This document shows, one piece after another, positions 10,326 to 22,197 of a DNA stretch of 64,000 nucleotides. Positions within the stretch are counted from its first letter, which is position 1; every line of letters starts with the position of its first letter. Both the position numbers and the translations under genes were made by a program. The DNA comes from Schizophyllum amplum (lineage: Eukaryota; Basidiomycota; Agaricomycetes; Agaricales; Schizophyllaceae). Under the pieces are notes generated by a model. The model made no database searches, was not told where the DNA came from, and saw only the letters and a list, made by a program, of their open reading frames with translations. The stretch is taken from positions 1 to 64,000 of the forward strand of contig VDMD01000046.1 of the NCBI GenBank assembly GCA_007026445.1, in the 5' to 3' direction.

Positions 10326-11663
10326 ATGGACTGCCTTGCGAGTAATCTAGTACGGATACTCTGCTCAATAGCGCTGACGGAGGCTCTAGCTCATCAATAC
10401 GCAAAGTTCACTGTATCAAGGGCCGAGACACCGATTCCCCCGAAGTGCCACATCCACACTCTTCCTCCCGAAATAATCTGCTGCATATTCAGGATGTGTG
10501 GCGACCCGAATCCCTTCTTTGGGTATCCTCGAGACATAGTCATGCACCGCGGCGTCATTCCGGGAGGATATATGAACTTCTACAGCAAGGCCGCGGTGAT
10601 GCTCGGACGCGTATGTTCGCGCTGGTTCACCGTTTCTCGTGGGGATCCCCTCCTGTGGACGCTCGTCGATCTCACTTTCCCCACCACACCCGACCTCGCC
10701 ATCACGAACCTTTGTCTCAAGTACTCTGCTGGCCTTCCCCTCGCACTACAGATCTACGACCCCCTTCCGGTCCACTGCGACAACGAAGACGAGGAGGATG
10801 ACGAAGCAGTCCTCATTCGTCTTATGGGGATTGTAGCGAGTAACGCGCACAGATGGGGGGAGTTGTCGCTTCACCTGAAAAGCAGACACGAAACACTGGA
10901 TCCGCTTCTGTCGATCCCTCAGGGCTCGTTCACCTGCCTCAGCAGAGCCACGATCGAGATGGACCGACTGTCTCTCTCCGCAACAGGCCCCGTAGCCCGC
11001 TTGTATCGATCATTCTACAAATCACCCTTCTTGCGCTCCGTCAACTGGTGGGCAGATCCTTTTGCATCGATGACTGTAGACGGCGCGCCCCTGCAGCACA
11101 TCACCCATGTGGGCGTGCATATACGTCAGGAACCGCAGGAGATATTCATGCTCCTCGTGAGCTGTCCTCGCCTTCAAGCTCTGCGCGCTCGCATATCCCT
11201 CACATATCCGGAGTACTACGAAGGCACCCTCACACACTCTCCAATCGATCTGCCATATCTCCGGACCCTGATACTGGGTGGATATCATACATGGAACTGG
11301 ATCCTCGATTGCCTCATTGTGCCGCGCCTGGATCGACTGGAGATCGCTGCCATCGACGTGCCGGGGTTGAAGGCCGTTGAGACCATGTTATCTCGGTCGT
11401 CTGCTCAGCCCCGCATGCTGACCTTCACGAACCAGTTGCACGGTCATCTCAAAGACACTATCGCTCTACTCCGTAGTCAACTGATGGCGAAACTGCAGAT
11501 ATTTCGTTACGTGCCCTTCTTCGCTATGTCATGGGACAAAATCCCGGATGGTGAATCTCTAGACGAGCTTGCCTCCTTCCTCCCGTCGCATATACAGGTT
11601 GTTACCTCGGCTTACTACGAGGCGGAGGACGCTTATGCACGACTGTCATGCATGTCATTGTAG
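10326..11663 (+). CDS. F-box domain protein
   Basis: A 445-residue open frame from the ATG at 10326 to the TAG at 11661-11663. Around residues 40-100 there is an F-box-like segment: HTLPPEIICCIFRMCGDP, then VCSRWFTVSRGDPLLWTLVDL, the usual basidiomycete layout. The rest is a leucine-rich, irregular-repeat region (ACPRL-like strands, LRTLILGGYH, LDRLEIAAID). F-box proteins link substrates to SCF ubiquitin ligases through Skp1. The coding frame continues upstream to about 10279 (ADPLFLRDLAIRLEKYMDC), and a likely first exon begins with the ATG at 10156 (MSIHRGWHEQQEFDCTAFDY). The splice between them is one base out of frame, so the start given is conservative. This gene is unrelated in sequence to the F-box trio at 45-52 kb. 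Confidence 0.65.
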   Translation: MDCLASNLVRILCSIALTEALAHQYAKFTVSRAETPIPPKCHIHTLPPEIICCIFRMCGDPNPFFGYPRDIVMHRGVIPGGYMNFYSKAAVMLGRVCSRWFTVSRGDPLLWTLVDLTFPTTPDLAITNLCLKYSAGLPLALQIYDPLPVHCDNEDEEDDEAVLIRLMGIVASNAHRWGELSLHLKSRHETLDPLLSIPQGSFTCLSRATIEMDRLSLSATGPVARLYRSFYKSPFLRSVNWWADPFASMTVDGAPLQHITHVGVHIRQEPQEIFMLLVSCPRLQALRARISLTYPEYYEGTLTHSPIDLPYLRTLILGGYHTWNWILDCLIVPRLDRLEIAAIDVPGLKAVETMLSRSSAQPRMLTFTNQLHGHLKDTIALLRSQLMAKLQIFRYVPFFAMSWDKIPDGESLDELASFLPSHIQVVTSAYYEAEDAYARLSCMSL

Positions 11664-11730
11664 TACTACGTCGTGCATCAACGTTTACTACCAAAAGAGC
11701 GGCGATAGCGCGTATATCTAATATGATGCT

Positions 11731-14700
11731 TCAGTTTAACTTGACAGACCATGCTTCGCGACGCCCGCCCGACTCGCAGATCTCCCTGTGTCTTCCTGTA
11801 TATGAGTCCTTTGACATGCTAAGACGAAGATGAACGGTCGACGGGATCTGGAGGAGGAAGACGGGGTTGAGATACTCTGCCGTTATATGCATGACTGGCG
11901 GAAAGTGTACTGCGGCGGGCACCGCTGAGTCGCCCAAGACTTCCTTGAGCTTGGCTTGCGTCGTAGACGCACAGGAGATGATGAGGACGTCCAGTGTCTC
12001 GCACTTGTGCATGAGAAGCGTCAGGTCCTGTTCGGAAACACCTGCGTAAATCTCCAGATGCCGAAGCTGCGCCAGCGGGAACATCAGCACCTGCTGGATA
12101 TCAACATGGCCCCACAGTTTGAGGCGTTGCAGACCGCTGAGCGCCGTGTGCGTAGCACGTATTCGATGGAGGTCAGGCAGTGCTTGTATAACTCCCTTGC
12201 CGCGTCCCGCATATTCGATGTCAATCGAATGGAAACATGCCAGCCAAGCTTCCAGATGCATAAGAACGGCCAGCAGCGAGTCACACGTATCGTAGGCTCC
12301 GCCACGTACTTGCGAGTGGAAGACTTTCAGCTTGAGCTGAGTGAGGTCATGGCGGTGATCCTTGCAAAGACGGACAAGATGACGCAGCGCCTCGTCTAGT
12401 AGCTTGGCCTCTCCTCCGTGCGCACAGCGCCTGCAGTCCCGCTTGCTCCCGACATGCACATATAACTGCTGACCTGGGAACGGCGCCTCACGACAATCGA
12501 AGCCGTGGATGCAGGCGTGCGTCCTGTCATCGTCAGCGCCGTTATCGGCGACCTCGATGTCTTCCGGAGACGCCGACCTCGTCGTGCCTCCAGGCGAACC
12601 GGACGCATAACCCGAGTCGACAGTCCGAGGTACTGGCGCTGACGCTACTTCGGAACGATGGATCGGGCCAACCTCATGAGCGCAAGCCCGTCGCACAAGA
12701 CCAGGAGGAACCGTCGGTGGACGCGATGCCGCCGCGGAGGAAGGACACGTAGCACGCATCCGCATCGTCTCTGGGCCAGCAAGTCCTAGCTGCGACAGGC
12801 CTGGCGCAACTTCGAGAGGAGACACTGTGCCGTCGGCGAATAGCGGGGCTGGCGTGACCTCAGGAAGCGGAACACAAGCCAGACGCGCAAGGCTAGGAGG
12901 AATCGCTGGCGAACTCGATACCGGTGCAGAGGAAAACGGGGGAAGCACTGGCGTCATCTCAAAACCAGCAGGTCCTGCCTGCGGTGGGGCCGGCCCGATT
13001 GCGGGCAACTCCGTCCCAACTTGTAGAAGAGGTGTCGGCGAAGCTTCGGGAAGAGGAACGCAAGCCTGACGAACAAGGCCAGGAGGGTTCGTTGATGAGC
13101 TTGATGCTTGGGCAGCGGAAAGAGCTGTAGAGCGCGATGGTATCGGCGCGCGAGAAGGTCCTGGCTCTGGGGACGTGCGCCACCGTGCTGCTCCGCTGTT
13201 TTCTGCTGCGTCTTCGAGGGGCACCCCATGCTTAAGCTTCCACTTGTCCCTCGACGACTGCAGAAGGTCCATGATGTATTCTTCGGATAGTGGCAAGGGT
13301 TGAGCAGCAGGAAGTCTATCTGCCCACGGGGCAGTGGCCGCCATGGACTCGAGATGGCGGACTAGGTCGCAGGATGGTGACGCCAGAACAAGAGTTGCTG
13401 CGGGCAGTGTACTGTTGGGTAGCTCATTGAGTTGCGTGCTGTCGATGGAAGTCAAGCCGAGTGCACTGGTCCCAGCCGATGTCGATGCATGGCTAGCGGA
13501 GCCTGCGCTCTCAGGAGGCTCCCCGGGAGGATACTCGTATCTCAGCATTGGTATGTCGTCGCCGCTGCGCTCATCATCCTCTTCGCCAGGGTGCCACTCT
13601 TCCGAGGGCGGCGTGGCGAGCGAGCCCGTTTGGGAAGAGCGCTCAAGCTCGGCCATGTGAACGCCCGGGCCATCCGTGTCGTTGCCCGACTCTGTCAATC
13701 TATCATCATACTCCCTGCGGATCGTATCGCCGTCGCCGTCGATCCAGGCATGTTCCCGAGATGTACCGGCTATCTGCGCATTTTGTGGCACAAAGTCTTC
13801 AAGTGCAGTCGGGTGTGTACCGAGGCCGGGCGGATACGCAGGGACAGGTGATGTGCGAGGTGTCACCTCGTTGTGAGATTGCACCGATGGGCTGTTGGCC
13901 CTCTCATCACTGGCAGCCCTTGGGCTCCGCAACGAAGATACATCTCCGTAGGTATGCCTGAGGGCTCGAGAGGGGGTAGAGCGCCGTTCTTGCAAATGAG
14001 TTCCACGGTTCGAATGCGATGATGACGAGGACCGTCCTCCATGAGCGGAGTGGCCGATGAGACGCTCAATAGCGCGCGCTATCTCTCGTTGCACGTCGGT
14101 CTGCTCTCGATGAGAGGCCGTAAGATCCCGGAGCTCACGTATAACCCGGTCGGATTGCTCCCTCAGAATGGAGGCGGTATCGACACGGATGAGATCTCCC
14201 ACACAAGGCGCCTGTCCATACAGGGACGATGCTGATTCTTGTCGACCCGAAAAGCGGCGCGAGAATCGCGAGAGGAAGGTGAGGCTTCGGCGGCGCACAC
14301 GAGTCAACCCGCATAGGTCGAACTCCTGCCGGTACCGCAGTAGTAGACGAGGAAATAGTATCTGTTGAACCAGGTGATGCTTGTCCGGCAGGCGCTGTGG
14401 TTGCGTGATTGTCGATCGCAGCTGATAATGTGGCACAACATGAGAGGCCGTACGTTCAGGAGGCAGGACACTCACCAGATGAGCTCGAATCACTACGCGG
14501 GTCCAATTTCGCCGCCGACGCCGGGCCAGCCGAGGCGTATAAGTGTTCGTTAGATGGCACTGTGAGCGTGATAGTTGGGTCAGTGATATACGCGGACGGG
14601 CAGACTGCGTACTTCTTGGTTGACTCGCGGCCGTGAGTATCGTCAAGGGTTTTCTGAGGTGAAGGAGGCAGTGCGTACAGTCTTAAGAGGGATAATTCGT

Positions 14701-14734
14701 GAGTGGTACGCCCTGTTGGCCAGGAGAGGGCCAT
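11731..14734 (-). CDS. Large low-complexity hypothetical protein with LRR-like tail
   Basis: The frame is open on the minus strand from about 14646 to the stop at 11731-11733, some 970 codons. Its first ATG is very far inside, so the true start must lie in an upstream exon. A candidate first exon in another frame starts at 14734 and contains YITDPTITLTVPSNEHLYAS. It joins a GT-AG intron at 14422-14475 and continues as NHATTAPAGQASPGSTDT; how it reaches the long frame near 14240-14330 is unresolved (missed intron or indel). Visible parts: a Gln/Arg-rich helix (REQTDVQREIARAIERLIGH), a Ser/Pro-rich acidic middle with three related PPGLVRQACVPLPE-type units, and a C-terminal stretch with leucine-rich strands (LSGLQRLKLWGH, LAQLRHLEIYAG). 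No known domain is recognised. Confidence 0.45.
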
Positions 14735-15253
14735 ATAAGAGGACTCAGCAGGAGGGAAGCGCAGACCCTCTCGAGACAATAGTGCAGTTGCCCACGCACT
14801 CCCACTACGCACGAGCACTGCATCTCGGTGACATACGGCTTGAGAACAAAGCAACTTGCCGTGCCTATATTATGACGTTATTTTTCACTAAAAAATACCA
14901 TGCGCAAAACGTGGAAAGCAAATCGCGTGAAGCATTGATTGCTGCAGTTGCAGGATATGGAAGGCCACTTGCGAGACTCTATCGGCGCGATTGGCATAAG
15001 ATAGCAATGTATTTGCAGAAACATATATCAGGAGCATTATAGTCGTGTGTGGATGCACTTGGGACAACATCCATGCAGGAAACAGTTGAGCGCCGAGGGC
15101 TGCTCGGGCTTTGCCGCTTACGGCTCCGGCACCACACGTGACTTAGCACGACCCTGAGTCCTCAGCTCGTTTCTTGGCCTTTGTGAGCCTTACAGTCCTG
15201 AAAGTCCTACAGAATAAAGCGGTAGGGTGCACAACAGTAGCTGGTGGCGTGTA

Positions 15254-15705
15254 GGCATTGATAATGAGGGTGATAAAGACGCAAGTCAGGACGACGCGAG
15301 ATTCGGCAATTGCCGTAATAGCTCGAACCCTGGTCGAACCCCTCCGGAAATGGGAATCTCAGCACCCCCGGGCAGATAGATCAAGATTAAGATACTGAGG
15401 CGCTGATAGCCTCGGTTATCCTCATATATTCACGCCAATGTAACATCAGTGGTCCAGTAAGTACGCTCTCGGGTTGCTGCACTGTGCAGCAACTGCTGGA
15501 AAAATGCTTCTGGAGAGACATATTTTGCTTTGACAGTGCTGTAGATTACTCCAGCCTCATAAATTTTCACTTCTGCTATGAGAAAAATGCTACAGATGCG
15601 CTTTTAGGTCCGAATAATGCTCCGGACATGCTTTCCATGCATGCTTTTCACTGCACACCATGCTTTTACCATTATCTAGTGAAAAATAAACTCATACTAT
15701 ATAGC
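15254..15705 (+). repeat. Dispersed repeat, copy A
   Basis: Reading plus here and minus at 25245-25690, the same order of blocks appears: GGGTGATAAAGACGC, GGCAATTGCCG, GTCGAACCCCTCCGGAA, CAGCAACTGCTGGAAAAA, CATATTTTGCT and, at the end, the reverse of TTTTTCACTAGATAATG. Identity by eye is patchy but extends over more than 400 nt. It has no coding potential and is likely a remnant of a small mobile element. Confidence 0.65.
15473..15493. repeat. Perfect short palindrome in repeat copy A
   Basis: GTTGCTGCAC is followed at once by its reverse complement arm around a central base, so the strand can fold into a 10-bp stem. Confidence 0.6.
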
Positions 15706-16037
15706 GTGCTTTTGTGAAGCCCGGTCCGCAAGAACAATGGCGTAAAGTATGGCCCGTGCGCTCGCAGATGCCGCATAGCAATGAAAGGGTGCATTTGTTG
15801 GAACATAGTCAAAATACAAGTGACGCTACCCGGCGGTGCCCGTAGAAGACATAGCAAGGGCGGCGATGGCGAACAGTGGCGGTCCGAAAAAAGAACAATG
15901 CCGTGACCAAGACGTGACACATTGATGACTTCCGGACAACCAAACAGAAACAAGCAAATTTCGCCATTGTCTTTCCTTAGCAGCTGTCCCGTGTCGATAT
16001 CTCAGCTCAACCAGCTCCCCGATATGTACGAGAAGAC

Positions 16038-17289
16038 ATGCGTTTGGACACAAGACCTCCCGCCTACCCGGAAGATCTGCCATCCTGGCACGACCTAGCT
16101 GTCGAGGACTTCCAGAAACCATGGCTTCACTACGAACCCTTCTTCCGGGCGCGCGGCTACATCCTGCAGTCGAGTTCCGACTTCGACAGCGAGGAGACGA
16201 AGGACAAGTTCCCCACGAAACCGGCTGAGGACCCCTTTCAGCCGAAGGATGACGAGGACTTCGTGCATCGTATGAACTGGGATACGCATCGCGCGTTCTT
16301 CAACTTGCCCTCCCCTCAGATGGTGCGTCGCGGTCGGAGTAGTTACTGCATACGCTTACACAAGGAGGTCAGAAAGCAAAGGTTGATGCTGCGCTGGATC
16401 CCCACTATCGGATGGTCATCATCAAGGCGGTTCCTGCGGACAGCGACGAGTGGAGAATCATCGACTTCCTTGCGTCGGGGCCGAGGCGCAACGATCCAAG
16501 GAACCATACCATCCCCGTCGTTGAGATTGTTCACGCCCAACAATACGTCTTCATAGTGCAGGCGTGCTGGGATTACTCTTGGGTCTTTCCGCCGTTCGAC
16601 TCGGTCGCATCCAGGCTGGAGTGGTGTCACCAGCTACTCACTGTGAGTAACATCTGGCAATTTCTGCTCTGTGCAAATCACTGAACATGTTCAGGGACTG
16701 TGTTTTATGCATGAACACGGCATTACGCACGGGGTAAGTGTATACTCTGGCCGTATGAGACCCCACTGAACTCGCCTGCTATAGGATATCCACAGCGGCA
16801 ACGTGTTATGGAATCACGACGGCGCACGTCCCTCGTACTTTCTTCAGGACCCGTGTCCCAAACTGCACAGCACATTCGACGCTCGCTACGCATACATCGA
16901 CTTCGGTGCGGCGGTTCACTCTTTCGACGAAGCCGACCGTCACTGGACACCGAGGACGTATCCGCCGGAGGAGTACGCTGCCCCGGAGCAGATTCTCGAG
17001 ATCCCGATTGACCGGTTTGCGGCTGACATTTACAACCTCGGGCGCGTGATGGAGAAGGAGATGTACAATAGCATGAAGGTCAGCCGTTCATGCTCGCGAC
17101 GACCGCTCCCTCAAGTTAATCCTGTACTTGCAGCAACAACACCCGGTCGCGCACGAGATGCTCAAGGTGGCTCATGCGTACGCCGACCTCATCAGGGTCA
17201 TGATATCTGAGTTGCCGGAAGAGCGTCCTTCCGCGCAGCAGGCCTTAGCTTTTCTTCGAAAGAAAGTGATTGCCCGAGCTCAGACGTAG
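16038..17289 (+). CDS. Small protein kinase-like fold protein
   Basis: Five exons (16038-16322, 16373-16642, 16695-16733, 16785-17078, 17134-17289) sum to 1044 nt, 347 aa, all introns GT-AG. Kinase landmarks: YRMVIIKAV (candidate ATP-binding Lys), hinge region VFIVQACWDYSWVFPPF, catalytic loop HGITHGDIHSGNVLWNH, metal-binding YIDFGAAV, and APEQILEIPIDRFAADIYNLG in the position of the APE-DxWxxG segment. The HGDIHSGNVLW loop replaces the canonical HRDLKxxN, a form common in Agaricomycete kinase-like proteins. Activity is therefore uncertain. There is no signal peptide or membrane segment. The 39-nt exon 3 carries the His-Gly part of the loop, with Asp at the start of exon 4. Confidence 0.7.
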
Positions 17290-17467
17290 AACATTACTTT
17301 CTTATGGCTGCTGTAGAATCAGTGTATAGTCAATCAATAACGAACAGTCTCGTATTCGGAGGCTGAAAATTAAACATTCCATCTCGGATGAGGCGTGGGA
17401 ACCTGGGATGAATACAATGTCCCAATCGGGCAACAGCCTTTGTTCTTTTCTTTTTACTCCGGCCATC

Positions 17468-19640
17468 ATGTCGGCCCCGGAAGACCCGCTCGTCGATCCC
17501 GTCAACCCTCCACCTCCGCAATCGGCAAACGCGAAGAAGAAGAAGAAAAAGTCGAAGAAGAAGGCGAAGCCCGCCGCGCAAGAGACCGCGCCGCCCGTGC
17601 TGTGCATCAGCCGCAACAAGCACTGGAAATACATCAGCTCATACCATGGACCCTGGCTCCAACTCCCCGTCGAGCTGCTCGACTCGCTAGTGCAATTGAA
17701 CACCGACCCACCTCCCCTTCCATCGAGCAAGCCTGCGCCGCCGCCTGTGGATCCGGGTGTCTTCCATTCCGTCGCGTCCATACGCCGTCTCATCGACGAC
17801 GCGTCCTCGCTCGCAGTTCGCGCAAGCTCGGGGCTGTCCTCCTCCGAGCTCTCGTCGTGCGGGCTCGGTCCCCCGCCCCCTGCGAAATGCGCAACCATGT
17901 CAGCGATGCGCATACATCGGCTGCGCGCGCTTGCGGTCCAGAAGCTCGCACAAGCATACCGCATGGACGAGATCGCGTCCAGCGTGGTTGTTATGCAGGG
18001 TGGGACCGTATTCGACGACATAGCTGAGCGTGTTCTGAGACACGACCCGAACGACTCGGACGCCCGCTACGTGCACTTCTTCCACGAGAAGATCCCGAGC
18101 AGGTGCGCGGCGTGCTCGGCTGCATGACTTCCCCTCATTCATTCCTCTCAGACAGCTAGCCGAGTCAACGTCAACGCGCGTCCTCGACGAGCTCATCGCC
18201 GCGCAACCCAACCATCTCGAGTACTTCCGCACCCGCGGCATAGTGCGCTGTTTCCGCGACGAATACCCCGAGGCCGTCCGCGACTTCACACATGCGATCA
18301 AGGAGTCTAGGGCCCAGCGCAAGCACCATATGGCTGTTATCCCCAAAAAGAAACGCAACGGGCAGGCTCCTCCCGAAGGCACCGCTGTTCCCCTACCTAT
18401 CGCGCCGCTCGAGCCCCAGGCGCTATTCCTCCGCGGGGCCGCCCACCTCTCGCACGCCCTGCATGTTATCGAGACCACTGTGCTGCGCATTGAAAAAATT
18501 GGGCCTCAGAGCCCTTACGACGACATCCGCCTCTCCAACCTCCCTGCTCACGCGCACTTGGGCGGTATCGAGTCTGGGAACCCGCTCGGTTTGTTGGGAG
18601 CCCGTACTGCAGCCAAGTTCATTGCGTATAGGGACGCGCTGCAGGAGGTCCGCGAGCAAGTCGAGATGCTGGCGCGCAAGTGCGTGCGCGACATGGAGCG
18701 CTTCCTCGCCTACTTTGCGTCCATCGAGGGCGAGTGCACTTGCGGCGCGTCCACACCCACGTCTCCTTCCTCGCCTACGCACACCATGACGTCCTACCCC
18801 GACTGCCTCAACTCTCCGCCTCCGCTCTCCGCGTCCTCATCAACGTCTACATACGACTTCGAACAAGCTCTGCTGTCCCGCCGCGACCATCCGCATACCT
18901 ACACTTACACGACGTACCACCCTTTGACGACGGAGGCTCACTTTACGGTTCTTTTGGCCCTCCTCTTGTTGGGCGCATTCGACGCACTGCGTGAGCGGTA
19001 CGAGCTTGCGATGAAGATCGTCGAGGGTGTTTCCCTAACCGAAGAGGGCGACGTCCAGGACGAAGGTGTCGGCCTCGGCGGGAGCGGCCTCGAGGGCTAT
19101 CCAGTTTTCCTCCCACCGCGCAGCCTCGCCAAAGCCGAGTGGGTAGAGTGCATGAACCGCCTAGGAGCGATCGTCGAGCCTCCACCGGGGGCCTCGAAGG
19201 GCAAGACCGCCGAGCACAAGCGCAGCTTCGCCGAAGAGGACTACGACCTGCCGTCCTCATCCAGCTCGCGCAGCTCGACCCCGTCCTCGTCGTTCTACTC
19301 ACCCGCGCTGTCGTCCTCGTCATCGATGACGCTCCCCGTCGCTCATGGCATACCGCTGCGTCCAGACGCCCCTCGGGCACTGGAGGCGCTGCGCGGTGTC
19401 GTGTACAGCACCCATTCCGTCAACGAGTTTCTGTCGACACCCCCACCAGCGAGCCCGCGCCCGCCAAGCGGGAAGGCGAAGGGCAAGGAGGACGTAGCCG
19501 CGCGCACGCGGGACGTCATGCGGGAGCGGGCGAAGGTCAAGGATATGTCCAAGTCGCTCAACATCCCGCTGTTTGGACCTCGGGTGGACGTTGTGCTGGC
19601 TTGGGTGGACGCGATGGGGTTGGCAGAGTTGGGCATATAG
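17468..19640 (+). CDS. Conserved basidiomycete protein with TPR-like region, function unknown
   Basis: Two exons (17468-18102, 18152-19640) give 2124 nt, 707 aa. A lysine-run nuclear-localisation-like segment (about residues 20-35) is followed by CISRNKHWKYISSYHGPWLQLPVELLDSL, then a helical region including DEIASSVVVMQGGTVFDDIAERVLRHDPNDSDARYVHFFHEKIPSR. Exon 2 continues with a TPR-like helical pair (LDELIAAQPNHLEYFRTRG, CFRDEYPEAVRDFTHAIKES). The remainder alternates helical stretches with Ser- and Pro-rich linkers. The ATG at 17468 is preferred over one at 17408 because its context is better and the upstream peptide looks non-coding. No catalytic motif is seen. Neighbouring genes give no functional clue. 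Confidence 0.65.
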
Positions 19641-19956
19641 ACGATCCAGTCATCCACTCTGGAGGGAAGCAAGAGTAATTGGACGTGCAGTTGTCCGTAT
19701 TTATCGTATCTATCGCCTCCTCCTCGCGAAGTCCTCATTCGCTGTATATACACCCTTCTGAGCCTATTTGCACGTACAGCGACCGCTCGATATACACAGC
19801 GTGCATGTCTTGGTCTAGACTGCGCGATATATGCGCCCCTGGTCAGTGAAGGTGGCTGACGGTCCAAAATGCGTCTCGATGAGCAATGCTTCAGTCCCAT
19901 TGTGAGCTCCGAGTCAAGATGATGTCCACGCCATATGCTCATTCTGCAAGCCATCT

Positions 19957-20593
19957 TCAACTCGTGATCTTCCTCCGTCGCTTCTTCTCCAGCTCTGGTA
20001 GCCCCGCCGTACCCTCGACGAGCGAATGACTCCGCTTCCGCGTCGCTGAGGGTGGCGAGCGCGGCGGCGAGCCTGATGATGGAGGACTGCGAAGGTGCCG
20101 GTCTACACTCGTTTCGTCGTACTCTTCTTCCTCGTCCTCATCGTCTGCTTCTTGCACGATCGCAGTTGGGCGGTCGGGCTATGGCATATAAGCATTAGAA
20201 CTACGGTCCAAGTGGGGGAACACACGTTCATGAGAAGCAGAGCAGTTAGGCTGGGTCCGTCATCCTGGGACGCTCTCGAATGAGCAAGGGGGACGCGATC
20301 GGAGAGAAGGGGCATCTCACGTCTTCCTCTTCGAACTCGTCAGAGGACGCGTCCTCATCCTGATCGTATGTGAGTAGGTATAATGAGCGCAGAGCAGGGC
20401 TACACACATCCATCTCGTACTCGTCACTCTCTTCGTCCTCGTCCTCCTCCGCGACTCCCTTCAGGATCTCCGCACTTTCCTCGGCATCGTCAATTTCCTC
20501 AACAATGACCGGAGGTTCTGCTGGCTGCGAGGAGAGAGACGGCGCCTTGGAACGCGAGTTGACGCGGGACGAGGAGGGGGAACGCGAAGCCAT
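19957..20593 (-). CDS. Small acidic, Ser/Pro-rich nuclear-type protein
   Basis: Three exons on the minus strand (20408-20593, 20321-20359, 19957-20178) join in phase 0 to 447 nt, 148 aa. The middle is strongly acidic (EEDEDEESDEYEMD, SSDEFEEED, ADDEDEEEEYDE). The C-terminus has RSPPSSGSPPRSPPSATRKR and ends KKRRRK, a probable nuclear localisation signal. No domain is recognised; an acidic histone-binding or chromatin role is possible but only a composition-based guess. The start with good context (TCCATGG) at 20593 is used; another in-frame ATG exists at 20689. Intron 2 is about 142 nt, long for this genome. Confidence 0.5.
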
Positions 20594-20859
20594 GGATGTG
20601 AATGGGGGAGACAAGACGCGAAGTTGGCGCGAAGAACGTCGAGCGTGACGTTGAGGAGGAGCACGTGTGTCTACATACGTTGACGTCACGCGTATGTTCG
20701 CGTCTGGGGCGCATACTTAACATGACGTTGGAACTGGGCAGATATTCAGAAGAGAAAAAACAAGCAGAGCTCTAGGTATACCGGAGACTAGTCAAATTAG
20801 ACAGATATAGCCATCGTATGGAAGGGATGATGTACGCCGATAATCTAAGTTACTTCTAC

Positions 20860-22097
20860 TTAGGAGCGCTTAGCGCTGACAATCCCTGCCAGCTTGTCGA
20901 AGCCATAAGCCTTGCTCATCATCCCGTCCTGCAAATAAGTCAGTATTCCTTCAAGGAAATATCAGATCGAACTCACAAACGCAGTGCGCTTCCCGATGGT
21001 CGTCATGAGCCAGACCATGGTCGACTGGTTGCCTGACCAGAACCACGGCGACGGACATTTCTTTGTGGCCTCGTCGACGACACCTTTAGCAAACACCTCC
21101 GTGGGGATGGCGCCATCTAGGGTTATCATGCGTGTCAGTACGGCTGACCATCTGACTTGAAGCGAACTCACCTTGGAAGTGCTCAATGTTCTTCTTGTAC
21201 ACATCCTCCACCGGCTTGTAAATCGACTTCTCGGGAAGGCCTTCCTTCGGAAGATGTGTCGTGGCGAGGTTGGACACGACATTACCAGTGATTAGCTGCC
21301 GCTCTGTCAGTCTTCATCCATTGGTGCGTATGTCATCCACTCACGTTGACTACCTTGACGCCAAAAGGCGCGAGCTCCACGCGTAAAGAATCACCCAGCG
21401 CGTTGACGGCCGCCTTCGATGCGTTGTAGGCAGCATTGTATGGCACAGGGACAACGCTGGCAAGACTGGAGTTGAACATGACGACGGCGCGTTTCGACTT
21501 GATAAGAAGAGGGATAAAGGCGCGCGTCGTCGAGTAGTGGCCGAGGACATTGACGTCGAAGAGCCAGCGGACTTTGTCCATATCGCAGTCCGCCACGGAA
21601 GAAGAGTAAGCTGTGCATTGAACAAGTCAGTCGCCGCTGAGAATGAATCAGGGATTGACGCATACCGACACCGCTGTGAGACGGCCAAGGTCAGTACTTA
21701 AAGGAGGTCCAAGGCGAAATATCGAGGGGGACGCACGCGTTATTAACCAGCACGTCGAGGCTGCCACCTGTGCGCTTGGAGATTTCGTCCCGCGCTTCTG
21801 CGATGCTTGCATCGCTCGTGATGTCCAGGGCGACGGTTTCAATGCCCTCTCTCGCCAAATCCTCCATCGAGTCGAGCTTTCGCGACGCGGCGAAGACGCG
21901 GAATCCTGGAGGTAGACAAGCCATAATCATTGGGCACCTGTATGCATTGAAGCAAGCTCACCTCTCGACTTGAACTCGCGCGCGAGCCCGTCGCCGATGC
22001 TGCCTGTAGAGCAGCTGGTGTATATTAGAGTCTGGACGAAGGTAGTATATAGGGGCACTCACCCGGTGATGAGAACGGTCTTCTTTTCTACAGCCAT
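20860..22097 (-). CDS. Short-chain dehydrogenase/reductase, Ayr1-like (tandem copy 1)
   Basis: Eight exons (22063-22097, 21962-22014, 21737-21905, 21666-21673, 21345-21610, 21172-21295, 20977-21116, 20860-20928) total 864 nt, 287 aa. SDR features: nucleotide-binding ITGCSTGSIGDGLA, adenine-binding VALDITSD, NNAG, catalytic Ser in FNSSLASVVPVP and YNASK supplying Tyr and Lys. It resembles the Ayr1-type (1-acyl-dihydroxyacetone-phosphate reductase-like) branch of NAD(P)H reductases, but substrate cannot be read from sequence. The C-terminal LVWLMTT-type hydrophobic segment may associate with membranes. Exon 4 is only 8 nt (GC|CGGTGTCG|CT), encoding the Gly-Val after NNA. A minus-strand TATA element lies about 95 nt upstream of the ATG. 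Confidence 0.8.
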
Positions 22098-22187
22098 TGT
22101 TCAAAGTAAGAGAAAAGCTATATGATCTTCGGAGGGGGTGAAAGTGAAGGAAGAGGCGCTGAACAACAAAGGCTCAGCGACCTACGC

Positions 22188-22196
22188 CTTTATACT
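22188..22196 (-). promoter_or_regulatory. TATA box of SDR copy 1
   Basis: AGTATAAAG on the minus strand, 91-99 nt upstream of the ATG at 22097. The equivalent position is kept in copy 2, so the two promoters were duplicated with the genes. Confidence 0.5.
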
Positions 22197-22197
22197 T

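Larger units (their letters stand above)
14735..16037. other. AT-richer intergenic region containing repeat copy A
   Basis: No coding region is supported. The stretch from about 15254 to 15705 is a diverged inverted match to 25245-25690. A 21-nt palindrome sits inside it at 15473-15493. Confidence 0.5.

Noticed and set aside
15484..15717. 77-codon open frame in the AT-rich spacer
   Set aside because: It lies inside repeat copy A and has no counterpart frame in copy B.
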